A DNA stretch of 64,000 bases from Drosophila persimilis (taxonomy: Eukaryota > Arthropoda > Insecta > Diptera > Drosophilidae), in assembly GCF_003286085.1 (NCBI RefSeq), contig NW_020825298.1:6448001-6512000 (forward strand). Direction: 5' to 3'. A program made the position numbers and the translations under genes. The notes under the pieces were generated by a model, which worked only from the letters and a program-made list of their open reading frames with translations, was not told the origin of the DNA and did not search any database. Below, in pieces: positions 1 through 10,726 of this stretch. How positions within the stretch are numbered: the stretch's first letter is position 1; the number at the start of each line of letters is the position of its first letter.

Positions 1-50
1 CCACAAAACATTAGGTGTATGATGTCTGTTGAAATATCAAACCCTATCAG

Positions 51-667
51 ATGCCCAGATACTGCCTCTTTGGGGACACTGTGAACACAGCCTCGCGCAT
101 GGAGAGCACCGGAGAGTCTATGAAAATCCACATCTCAGAGGTCACGTACCAGCTCCTGCAGTCAATTGGCAGCTATGTCTGCATCGAACGAGGTCTGACC
201 AGCATAAAGGTAAGCTCAGAGTGTGCAGAGTGTACAGGGTGATGGAAGTTTCTGTTGATTATACAATCCAACTGTAATCGTAGGGCAAGGGTGACATGCG
301 AACCTATTGGCTCACGAATCGCCTACAGCCCGAGCTGACGCCGGACCTCATCAGCACCGTGGACACTGTGGATGCCTACTGTTCAATGAGCCGGACCAGC
401 ATGGATCACACAGTGCTGCAGTATCGCAGCCCCACGGCCCTGCCGGTCAACATCAGAACTGGTGCCTGCAACTGTGCCACGAAATGCTTGTACAGTCGTC
501 GCTCCGATGACAATGTGACCAACTCCCACGAGACACCGGAGTTCCCAAAGATGACCGAACCGACGCCGATGAACTGCAGTCATCTGTGCGTGTGTCGCCT
601 GAACAGCAGTCAACTCTTTAACAATCGCAGTCCGCGATCGGCGCCAAGCATTACCTTTAGACTATAA
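51..667 (+). CDS. Gyc32E: Receptor guanylyl cyclase, C-terminal end (partial; probably Gyc32E)
   Basis: Two coding exons (51-209 and 284-667) give the end of a class III nucleotide cyclase catalytic domain and a cytoplasmic tail; the 5' part lies outside the window. Exon one follows a TATCAG acceptor and begins [19 protein letters not shown], the cyclase-domain signature of membrane guanylyl cyclases. Exon two begins [10 protein letters not shown], the usual end of that domain. A tail of about 110 residues rich in Ser, Cys and Asn follows and is not recognisable as a domain. The family makes cGMP from GTP at the plasma membrane, normally under an extracellular ligand-binding domain. The family call is firm. 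The symbol rests on the neighbourhood matching cytological 32E in D. melanogaster. It is convergent with hgo, with 165 bp between stop codons. Confidence 0.75.
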
Positions 668-832
668 GAAGTCCATATCTTTGACAGAGGAGCTTCAGAT
701 GGGATCTACATCGATCTAGAACTATTTCCTGACGTCCATCAATGTTTATGTGTTTGTGATTCAATTATATACATATACGTAATTACATATTATTAGTACG
801 TATATATTCTGTGCTTTAATTTGGCACAAGAA

Positions 833-3053
833 CTATTTCTGTGCTTTTCCAAGTGTAAAATTATCCTTTAGGGCCTGCCAGCATTCGTAGTAAGCGGAAT
901 CCAGCTTCTGGCATGTGTCCTCTCCCCATTTGGTGACGGCCAGACTCAGCGAGGACTCGAACATAAAGGCCTTAAAAGGATAAAGGATAGAGGACATCAA
1001 TATCCTACATATTTTAAAGTTATTCAGAACCAACACAAACCTGTGTTCCCTCAGCGATACGTTCCGGCACAAGTTTCGCATTTGAGGCGCCCTCAAAGCA
1101 CTTTACATCCGGACCATGTGGGGTCATAATCGAGTGGAGAGTGGCTCCACCAGCGGCAAAGCCATCCTCCTTGGCCTCATATTTACCCAAAATCAAGCCC
1201 ATGAACTCGCTCATGCAGTTTCCTATCGATAAAGTGCAACATTAATTATAGAATATCTATTTTTGTTGGTCAATCTCTACGTACTGTGATAGTAGGGCGG
1301 TCGGAACGTGTGCTCCTGAACGGACCACCTGGGTGGGAAGATGACAAAGTCGGCAATGGCGGTTCCAGCCCTCAGACTTGGACACGTGAGGACTGTGAAG
1401 ATGCTGGGATCGCAGTGGTCGAAGCTCACCGAATTGATGACCATGAACTTGGATAGATCGTATTTGTAGGGAACATAGTTTCCATGCCAGGCCACCACAT
1501 CGAAGACACTGTGATTCTGCTGGGCAACAAAGAGACTGCCCTGGAATTTGGATATAACCTGGAAGTCTTTAGATGTTTATTAGATTGACGGCTCGAGGCT
1601 GATAGGAATGTAGTCACCTTCGATGGGTTGATCATTGAACCAAGCCACTGGCGTTTCAAAGTCCCTGGGATTGGCCAGACCATTGGCACCGATGGGTCCC
1701 AGGTCTGGCAAAACGAAATGACCATCGTACACCTCCAGTATATAGCCTCTGAAAACCAATTTACCATTTAAGAGATATGCCAATCCCGATACCAATCCTT
1801 ACCTGGAGGGACCGTTCACACTGACAGCGAATCGAATGCCCTGAGGGATCACGCAAATCTCGTTGGGTGCCACTTTCATTCGACCCATCTCGGTGGTTAT
1901 ATCCAAAATTCCCTGCTGAGGCACTGGAATGAAGAATAGGGTATGATACAATTAAAGTATTCAACGGAAAGAAACTCCCTCTTACCGATCAAGAAATCAC
2001 CATCGCTGTTGTAGAAAGCCGAGTTATCCATGGACTCATTGCACGAGTATATGTGGATCGCCAGCCCATGTCGAGCCCTTGGATCGCCAGCACCACAGAC
2101 CGTATGCAGACCCTCTACAAAGGTAATCTTCCTGCCCTGCTGAGGCGGCAAATCGAAGGGTTTCCAGCGAAGCTAAGTAGCGAAAGGGATTGCTGCACAT
2201 TTCTATGTGAATCACCAATGAATATTTACCTGATTTGGGTTTGGTGGCTGCTCATCCCAGTTTTGCTTGAAGTAGGTCGCCCCTGTGAACGGCTGGAATG
2301 GTTGATGCACTGCCGAAGGCAGTTTTCTGTAGAGCCAGGTCCTTACGTTTTCGGTTCTAGGCGCTGTGAAGGCGCTTCCTGAGAGTTGCTCTGCATAAAG
2401 TTTGTAAGGACAAACCTGAGGCGAGTTCTGACCCAACGGCAGGGAGTTGGGATACCGCTCATCCTCGGAGGAAAAGTGCGAGCCAAAACCCGACAGGTAC
2501 TAAATTGAAAAGATGATAGCTCTATAAATGTTGTGCCGGAGATTTGTACGCTCTCCCAATCGGAAACTTGTTTATTTCGAAGAAACCGGAGAGTATGATC
2601 GTGGGGTGTGTCACAGGTAGTGGGCGCGTGCCATATCTGTCGGTTTATTTAGCTAAATTAAGCATTATGTGATCGTTATCCATATTTAAAGAACTAAAGT
2701 CTTTAATCAAATCGTAGATTGAAGAAAGGACCTAAAATCAACAGGCCGCTTGGCAAAGCGATTCCAGAGTATTAGAACTCAAAAATCAGATAAACTAATA
2801 CGAATCTAACGATATGATAATATTGTTTCTATAAGCTGGTAGCACTGTACGAGTATTATACTCATTTTCTCATATAATCCATTGTCTATAGATGTTGATC
2901 AAGAAACACAGACTGTACACTATTAAACTGTTTTTGGGTTCTAAAAATATCATTCGCAAGCAGAGCACAGCTTTCTTTTCTAGCCAAATCCAACGGATTA
3001 AGATTCACGAATCACGAAATGTTTGAGCAAACGTTTACCTTATATTGCGACAT
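833..3053 (-). CDS. hgo: Homogentisate 1,2-dioxygenase
   Basis: Eight coding exons (3053-3039, 2499-2230, 2172-1986, 1923-1803, 1748-1618, 1566-1285, 1222-1041, 970-833) join in phase to 441 residues; human HGD has 445. The enzyme opens the ring of homogentisate to maleylacetoacetate in cytosolic tyrosine breakdown. Recognisable blocks include [20 protein letters not shown]-like sequence near the N-terminus, [18 protein letters not shown] and VVAWHGNY. The iron ligands known in human HGD are present: His in PPYYHRN, Glu in MSEFMG and His in MTPHGPD. The first coding exon holds only MSQYK and is separated from the rest by a 539-bp intron. All splice sites are GT-AG and the frame is intact. Confidence 0.95.
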
Positions 3054-3076
3054 ATCCTCAAGCGGTCAAAAGTATC

Positions 3077-3114
3077 AACTGAACTTCGTCGATCAGCAGA
3101 GACTTGTATTTATA
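3077..3114 (-). promoter_or_regulatory. hgo: TATA box and initiator of hgo
   Basis: On the minus strand TATAAATA lies at 3114-3107 and TCAGTT, an initiator match, at 3082-3077. The TATA start is 34 bases before the initiator A, slightly more than the usual 30-31. The start codon follows at 3053, so the leader would be under 30 nt. Motif matches only; no start-site data. Confidence 0.5.
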
Positions 3115-3766
3115 CACGATCGGTCTAGTCAGGCCACTTGTTTACCAGTTACTAGATGGCAAGTGTTTTGAATACCTGCTGGAGAAACTAGTCGCCGGGA
3201 ATAGGCCAGTCCTCCAAAATCTACCGAATGATAGCAGAGGCAAAAACCAACACCTGCGCCCCCTGTTGTTTATGCGAGATTGTTTTGATTTTGCATATAT
3301 CTAAATCGAAGCACTGAACCTCTGGGAGGCATATCATGGGTCGACTTAGCATAGCAGATATTCTGGTTTTCCGGCCCCCAATCCTACAGCTAGATGTATG
3401 CCTAATCGGAAGCAACGAATGTAACGAACCGGTGGGCCTTTGAGCAAAATTGAGAACTGCAAATGGAAAAGAGTATTTTCCAGTCGATGGACCTCTGCTT
3501 GACGCTTAACAGCAATAATAACATCTCGTTCTCTCAATCCAAATCCCCCTACAACAGATTTAAAATAGAATTATGATTATTCCCGCTGCTGTTAGCAAAT
3601 TTAGCAGTCAAACTTCAGTCTTTCCGACGCGACGACGGCAATGGTCTTCGGGATGGGCTTCTTGACAGCAAGCTTTTGACGCCATCTCCGTAGTATGCAC
3701 CTTCCAAGATGCTAAGTTAAGTAGGAAAGTCCAGTAAACCACTAAAGTAAGTAACTAGTCGTGTAA
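3115..3766. other. Intergenic, hgo upstream to 3' end of the MPND-like gene
   Basis: No gene recognised. Open frames here are short, lack family resemblance and are not joined by credible splice sites. Regulatory sequence for hgo is the only likely content. Confidence 0.5.
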
Positions 3767-4435
3767 TTTATTGCGGCAAAGATTCAAAGTTATAGTTATG
3801 CGGTAGGCAAATACAATACAGTTGATGTGTCTTTCATGTCCGTCCGTTCGGTTCGTCTGTCTGTCTATATATTAAAATACTTAAAGTACTTTTATGCAGT
3901 AATTAAGACTAAATTAGTACGAGTACATTAAATTAAACCGTTTAAGGACATGCAGCGCTCGTGAGTAAAAGCGGAGATTCACTCGCAGGACTGGCGAAAT
4001 CTACAATATACGATGGATACAGATCAGATGATTCTGGCTGATGACAAATATGCACGGCATATCTGGAATGGTGTGGGATGAATCGTGGGATGAATCGATA
4101 TCAAATCATATTTTGATTGCTCAGATTATAAGGTCATAAGAAGGTTATACGAATATAAGGAAAGTTTATCTGAGTTTCATATGCTTCGTCTATGAACTTT
4201 ACACCTAAACAGAAATTCACTTAAATAAGGGTACAACTTGAGAGAAATATTGTTGACAAACCAATCAATAGAATTAGGTTTTGTCCCGAAAGATCGTGAT
4301 ACTTCCACTCGGATGGGGCGATTAAAATGACGGACACTGGTACGCTTATGAGTGCTACGTTACGTTACGATACGTATGAGGATAGATACTGATGGGGAAA
4401 TACTGCATCTGCGTCTGCGTCTGCTGGCAAGGATC
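3767..4435 (-). other. Probable 3' UTR of the MPND-like gene
   Basis: A minus-strand AATAAA lies at 3772-3767, about 660 nt past the stop codon, with no earlier perfect signal noticed. The stretch is AT-rich and contains a short GTCC/GTCT-type repeat near 3840-3870. UTR assignment is inferred from the poly(A) signal. Confidence 0.5.
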
Positions 4436-7400
4436 CTAATCGTGCGACAGGTTCAGGATGTCATCGCTCATGCTGCTCTTGGGAATCTTGGCTGGCGGCG
4501 GTGCAGCCAGATCGGCCACCGAGGCAAACTCCATGCGTTTTTTGGGCACCCCGCTGCCGAGAAGGCCGCCCGGGGGCGCCAGCTCCCCGTACAGTCGGCT
4601 CAGGTCTGGCGATGGCCGTCGGTGAGAGGAGCCACTGCTGCCATCGGACGGGGCCGGTGACGGTGTGTTTGAGGGCACACTCGATATGGCCAGATCCACG
4701 GCACTGAAGTTGTATTTGCTACCAGAGTTCGAGTTGTTGCCACCACCGCCGCTGCTGGACGACTTGGTTGGGGTGAGTCGCTCCAGGGCCGGCGAAGCCG
4801 AGGATTCTCGGGTGCGCGCCGACGATGGTGTAGTCGACTTCGGTGGCTTCATCATCATGGCCGACAGCGACTCTTGTTGGATCTTGAACAGCGCCGACGG
4901 CGACATAAACATATTGTTGGCGGCCAGGGTCGTCTTCGAGAGCGGATCTGGTATGCCGTATTTTCCGTGCTGCTGCTGGAAGAAGGCCGCATAGTCCTGC
5001 ATTTTTTCCTGGGCCAATGCATTGTAGTAGGCGGCCGGACTCGACAGGGACGAGGGCGAGGGTACACCCGTTCCGCCAGCACCGCCCGACGAGCCGGAGG
5101 ATTTCATCGAGTTCGACGAGGAACCGGCCCCCACCACAGCCCCCGATGGCGTGGCAAACAGAGCATCCAAGTCGGCGGCAGCCTTGTTCTGACGGTACAA
5201 CAGCGCCTTGATCTCCGAGTCCTGCTTCTCTAGCTGCAGCAGCTGGTTCAGCATATCGTTTCCCATGTCCTTTTGTTTCTGCTTTGAGCTGCTGCCGCCG
5301 CCGCCGCCGCCACCCCCACCGATGCCTGCTCCAGCGTTAAGCAGGGCCGAGAGTTCGTTGTGGGCCCCGGCCATGTGCTTGTTGGAGGCCATTGCCGCCG
5401 CAAACTGATTGTTGGGATCGAACAGTTTGGTGTAGGTCTGTAGCAGAGCCGTGTAGTCCGCCTGGGCCGACTGCTGCTGCAGCTGATGTTGCTGCTGCTG
5501 CTGCTGCTGCTGTAGTTGTTGCTGCTGCTGTTGGTGTTGTTGCTGTTGCTGCTTCTTGGAGCTGCTGCTGCTGCTGGCGACTGGAGGCGGAGGAATGGCA
5601 GCGGCGGCCAGACCAGCCATCTGTTGCTGCAGGAACGCGTTGAGGTCATTACTCTGCTTACTTTGCTGCATGTAGGAGTCGTAGCCGAGCAGCTTCGAGG
5701 CCTGTATCAAGTTGTTGTAGTCCGCATTGAGGGCAGCCGCAGCTGCCGCAGCCGAAGCGGAGGCAGACGTCGATGGGGACGACTTCGAGGACTTGCCAGA
5801 CGACGAGTTCGAGGGCTGGCTGCCAGTGAGCGCACTGGCCGTGGGCACTCCCAGTCCCGCTCCTGTCAGATAGCTGTAGTCGGAGCCGAATCCAAGGGTG
5901 CCCAGTGTGGTGGCTCCCAGCGCCTCTGCCTGCTGCAGGAGCAGCGCTGCATACTCCGGGGAGCGGATAAGCTCGCTCATCTTCAGGGGATCGTTCTTCA
6001 GCTCGTCCAGCTCCTTCATCAGCTTCGTTTTGTACGAATTGGACGTGGAGCTCGAGTTCGAGGAGGACGACGACGATGAGGATTTTGACGACCTTTCAGA
6101 CTTGGATTTACTGTTGCTGTGGCTGTTGTTGTTGCTGCTGCTACCACCAGCACCTCCACCACCTCCACCGCCTCCCGTGCCCGTGGGCAGTGGCATGTTG
6201 AAGCTGTTCGAGTAGGCGGCCACCGCTGCTGCGACATTCGGATCATTCAGACCGCCCAGGGCCGCTGCTGCCGCCGCCGCGGATGCGGAAGCTGCATTGG
6301 CAGCATTGCTGCCCTGCTTGGAGCCTCCCACTTTCGCCGCAGCTGCCGCCAATTGATTGAGCGACGAGTTGCCGTAATCCTTGCGCTGCTGCTGGAAGAG
6401 GGCTGCCAGATCTGCCTGCAGGAAGTTCGGCGGTAGCTGTCCGGCGAGCTGGGCCAGACTGGCGGCCATCAGATCGTTGGCTGTGGGTAGACAGGCCGCT
6501 GCTGGTGGCACCAGGGCACCTGCTGCTGCCTCGTACTTGTTGGGCGTAATGCTGGGGCTGTTGCGGGCAATGTCGCTCACACTGAATTTGCCCGGACTTG
6601 GCGCTGGCGAGTTTCGAGTGCGGGACGTGGACGTGTGGGACGAGGCGTCCGATTTGGCCGGCGACGGAGAGGCTCGCACGGGCACCTCGAACTTAGCCGG
6701 ACTGGCCGAGTTCGATATGGTGATGGGGCTATCCCGCGGCGAGGCGGTCAACGCAGAGGTCAGGGCTGACGTTGTGACGGCTGAGGGGGCGATTGCCACA
6801 CTTCCACTGGGTGTCTGTGGGGGAAGGAGCTGGCTCGTGGTCGCCGACGGTGGCATTGCAGGAGCCGCAAGATTTGGCAGAACTGCGGGTAGGCTGCTCG
6901 TGGGATTGGGAGTCGCTAGTGGCGACAGCATGCGCACTGGATTCATGTTCAGGCCGGATGGCATACAGAGCTGCTCCTGCAGCGACATCACCTTGAGGTC
7001 CCTCGCCTTCTGTTCAGCCTGGGCAGATGATTCCTCTTCCGCTTTGCGCGCACTCTCCTCAATAGATGTCGCACCATCGGCGAGAGGCTCTTCCTTGGCC
7101 GATGACAGCTTCACATCGCTAGTGGCCTCACTAGTCGCCCCAGCACCGGCTCCTGGCTGTGTCTCCATCTTCACATCCATCTCATCGTTGTCGATAATCT
7201 TAATGGTCTTCGGTGGTATGAAATCATCCTCTTGCTCGCAGTCCAGCACAGCGCATATCCAGTTCCACAGCGCCTTGTCGCTCTGCTTCGATGGGAATTT
7301 CGGGTACAAGGTGTTCTTCAGCTTTTCGTTGTATGTCACATCGTTGTTGAAGATGTTGCGGAACTTGACCACTTCGCCGCGATACTGTGAGTAGTAATCC

Positions 7401-9093
7401 ACGCACAGCTGTATCTCTGTGCGCACCTCCTCCGGTATCTCCTTGTCCGGCAGCACCGAGTACTGCATGAGCATGGGTCGTCCGTATTCCATGGCCTGCT
7501 TGTTCTCGTTGGGCGGCACAATCCAAATACATTTGACCACCGACTCCAATGTGGGATTCTCATCATAGTAGGGTGCTGCAAAAAAAGATTAAGAATTACA
7601 AACATTCCTAAAATCTTTAGGCAATTCTCTGTCATACAAAGAATGAGGGAAACACAGGGCGTGTAGGTAAGATCGCTCGCCCCGCGCATTCGTATCTGGT
7701 AGTCCAGCTGAGAGTCGCAGTCACGCAGTGTGGGCTCCGCTTGGAACTTGGGATGGGAGTGATACCATCCCACCAGCAGAAACTGATCCTGGATCATCAT
7801 CTTCTGTATATCGCGCTCCACTTCGCCGGCTCGCTGTCGATCGAATCGCGTGTTGCGACAAGGATATGTCTTTGTAATCGATAGAGCTGCCGAAGGAGTA
7901 AAGTTTAGACGAGGTTAGGGCTGGTCTCTAGACTCTGGAGATGTGGAACCACGAGCCGGACTCACTGTGTGTGTTCATGTCCCAGGTGCCGCCCAAGTAG
8001 CCGCAGACCTCGCGCACTGTCAGATGGCTGTGGAAGTCGGCCAGCAGCAAAGCCGACGAATTAATGGTTATCAGGAAGGGCTGCAGTTTACCCACAGACG
8101 TGAACGGCACGGACTCAATGAGCATGTTGGCATCGCTGTGAGTAAATCTCCATAAGAATTCAGACTTTCAACGGTTATGGAAAATACTCACTGAACAATA
8201 TTCCGATTCGATATGCTGTTGTGTGCGAAAACAGTCCTCTTCACGATTATCTCCGGAGAGTCAGTCTTTCGCTCAGCATCTACAACGAAAACAATTTATA
8301 ATGGATTACCAACAAAGGAAGGCCAGGTAGCTGGCTGGACACTTACCTGGATCACCGTCGTCAGGTGTGGATTCCTTTTGCAGGGCACACTTCCGCAGAT
8401 AGGTGTTTTTGTACGAGTCCAATTTCTTGTTCTTGTACTTGACCGATGCCCAGCCGCAGCCGCTCTTCTTCTCTGGATTGATGATGCGCTTGCAGTGCAT
8501 GGCCCAGGCACTGGGTGTGAGAAATATCGTTTCAGTCTCTTGCGATTTGATTTTCCCATCGGACAGCAGGTCGCCGACAAACTTCTGGCCAAGGTACTCG
8601 ATGGTCATCAGACCCTTGCCGGGCTGCAGCACATTGGCGGCCATCAACGTTTGCAGAGTAACGTTGCGTCCGACGGTGCCATTGAAGCCCTCGTAGTTCT
8701 CCTTGGCCTAAAATTTAAAGGTGCATGTGTGAGCACAGGCGGGCAGATATGTTTGTGAGTAGCCATGCTCACCTCATCGTCGTTGTCGTCGTCCGGCGCA
8801 TCACTGTCCACATCCTTTTCACAGAGACTGTCGTCTAGTATGGTCGCGGGTGCTGCTGCAATATCGACTACCGTTGGCTCTGGATCCGGGATGGCTACGG
8901 CGGTTGTCGGTGTCGACAAATCGCATTCCCCATCCCCCTCGCAATTATTTGTTGTTTGCGGCAGCGGCGGCGGCTGCTGAGCCTCCCCCTCCCCATCGCC
9001 CTCACCTTCAGAGCTGCTTACCACCTGGTTCTCGCCACACTCGTCTACTTGGTCGCCATCGACCAGTGAACCATTTTCCACGCCGTTCTCCAT
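4436..9093 (-). CDS. RAMA + MPN (JAMM) domain protein, MPND orthologue (CG4751-like)
   Basis: Six coding exons (9093-8773, 8707-8347, 8279-8192, 8135-7966, 7886-7638, 7575-4436) join in phase to 1442 residues. An acidic N-terminus precedes a RAMA domain (about 120-215, ending KKSGCGWASVKYK) and an MPN domain (about 255-480). JAMM-type metal ligands are visible: Glu299 in REVCGYLGG, His356 and His358 in GWYHSHP, Asp369 in TLRD. The Ser expected three residues before that Asp is Thr366. MPND proteins are nuclear and linked to modified-DNA or chromatin reading. Human MPND ends soon after the MPN domain; here about 950 residues of Ala, Ser, Gly, Gln and Pro runs follow, including CAG-encoded poly-Gln (about 5470-5560) and poly-Gly. 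D. melanogaster CG4751 is similarly long, from memory. The gene is divergent from RfC38. Confidence 0.88.
5460..5580. repeat. CAG/CTG-rich repeat encoding poly-Gln and poly-Ser
   Basis: Dense CTG and TTG triplets on the plus strand read as Gln runs broken by His and Leu, then Ser, in the MPND-like protein. It is in frame and likely to vary in length between strains. Confidence 0.8.
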
Positions 9094-9523
9094 GCGTCTT
9101 CGTCTAGAATTTGATCAACAAAGCCTTAAAATTAATGCAATTCTCCTCACAACGCCGCAGAATTTGTGTATGTGGTAGCAAAGTAGTGTTGATTTATTAT
9201 AGAGCTGCAGAAACATCGATGGCAACATCGATAGTATCGATGATTGTGTGTGTATCGCATAAAATATATACAAAATTCAAAATTTTAAAAATGAACTAGT
9301 ATAGTGAGGAAATTGAGGCAAAGAATCTGTTCACTGTTTCTTTTCATTAATTGATTTGAATCACTAACCATACAGTATGTATATATATCTGCGACAATTC
9401 GATAATTTCGATATTTTGTTACCATCGTTGCTTCTCTCATCTCTAGAAATTGTGCAAAAAGGCGCGATCTCCAACAAAACAAATCAAATTCGGCATTTAA
9501 CTCAGATTTTGTTATATATTTTA
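9094..9523. promoter_or_regulatory. Divergent promoter with DRE-like ATCGAT cluster (MPND-like / RfC38)
   Basis: Between the two start codons lie three ATCGAT cores at 9215-9220, 9227-9232 and 9236-9241, the last in TATCGATG. The DRE consensus bound by DREF is TATCGATA. DREF is known to drive replication genes, which fits RfC38. No TATA box is evident. One 430-bp segment probably serves both genes. Confidence 0.65.
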
Positions 9524-10679
9524 ATGGCGCTTTGGGTGGATAAATACCGGCCCCGGGAACTAACAAAGTTAGATTTCCACAAGGTAAAAAACGCTGTCGC
9601 CATTAAAATGCTGTGTATACATTCTTGAAAAAAAAAACTCAATTTCCATTAATTTTTGCATACAACAGGAGCAAGCCGAAAACCTGCGCAACCTATGCAA
9701 GCAGAGTGACTTTCCTCACCTCATGTTCTACGGGCCATCCGGCGCCGGTAAGAAGACGCGCATCATGTGCCTACTACGGGAAATGTATGGAGCCGGCGTG
9801 GAGCGCCTGAGGAGTGAAACAATGACCTTTACCACGCCATCCAATCGAAAGGTAGAGGTAATGACTGTCAGTAGCAACTACCACTTGGAGGTGAACCCGT
9901 CGGATGCGGGCATGTACGACAGGACGGTGGTCATCGATCTGATCAAACAGGTGGCCCAGACCCACCAAATCGAGATTAACGGCCAGCGGGAGTTCAAGGT
10001 GATTGTCATCTCAGAGGGCGACGAGCTGACCAAGGATGCCCAGCACGCTCTGCGTCGCACTATGGAGAAGTACGTGGCCACGTGCCGCATCATAATGTCG
10101 GTAAATTCGACTTCTCGCATCATCCCAGCCATACGATCTCGTTGCCTGGGAATTCGCGTGGCCGCGCCTTCTGAGGCAGAAATGACCGCCATTCTGCAGA
10201 GCACCTGCAAGCGCGAGGGCCTGGCCTTGCCCGTCGAGCTGGCCAAGCGGGTGGTGGACAAATCTGAACGGAATCTGAGGCGCGCTCTGCTGATGCTCGA
10301 GGCTGCCAAGGTGGCCAAGTCACCGTTTACGGCCCAGCAGGAAGTCCCCGACCTGGACTGGCAGGTCTTTCTGCGTGAAACTGCCTCACAGATCATCAGT
10401 GAGCAGACGCCCGCCAAACTGGAGAAGATACGTGATCGTTTGTACGAACTACTAACGCAGGGCGTACCACCCAATCTTATATTCCGCGGTCTGGTCGAGC
10501 ATTTGGTCAGCAACTGTGATATGTCCATCAAGGCAAAAACGCTTGAGCTGGCCACCGAATACGAGCACCGCATGCAAAACGGCGCCAAGCACATCTTCCA
10601 CCTGGAGGCCTTTGTTGCCCAATTCATGAGCATTTACAAAAAGTTCATGTCCGAACTGCTCATGACGGACGACTTTTAA
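9524..10679 (+). CDS. RfC38: Replication factor C small subunit (RFC3-type), RfC38
   Basis: Two exons (9524-9583 and 9669-10679) give 356 residues. It is a subunit of the clamp loader that places PCNA on primed DNA in replication and repair. Visible features are the N-terminal MALWVDKYRPRELTKLDFHK, Walker A GPSGAGKKT at 42-50, ISEGDELTKDAQ in place of a classical DEAD box, and the SRC motif in IPAIRSRC, which contacts ATP in the neighbouring subunit. The C-terminal part is the helical collar domain. The degenerate Walker B resembles other RFC3-type subunits. The start fits because the family's conserved WVDKYRP begins at residue 4. Its stop is 47 bp from the Nup160 stop on the other strand. 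Confidence 0.96.
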
Positions 10680-10715
10680 GATTAGCATTTAATTCGAAAA
10701 ACATACATTTTACTT

Positions 10716-10721
10716 AATAAA
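10716..10721 (+). terminator. RfC38: Poly(A) signal of RfC38
   Basis: AATAAA lies 37 nt past the RfC38 stop and ends 6 bp before the Nup160 stop codon at 10727. Cleavage 15-30 nt downstream would fall inside antisense Nup160 coding sequence. A minus-strand ATTAAA at 10693-10688 is a candidate signal for Nup160. Confidence 0.7.
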
Positions 10722-10726
10722 CTGAA

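Noticed and set aside
5460-5580. CTG/CAG tract as a stand-alone satellite
   Set aside because: It is in frame in a coding exon and reads as poly-Gln.
6381-7394. Long plus-strand frame (337 codons) opposite the MPND-like gene
   Set aside because: It is antisense to conserved, spliced coding sequence. Openness follows from codon bias and repeats; its translation has no family resemblance.
9878-10633. Minus-strand frame (251 codons) opposite RfC38
   Set aside because: A mirror of the RfC38 frame with Ser/Arg-rich translation, typical of antisense of GC-rich third positions.
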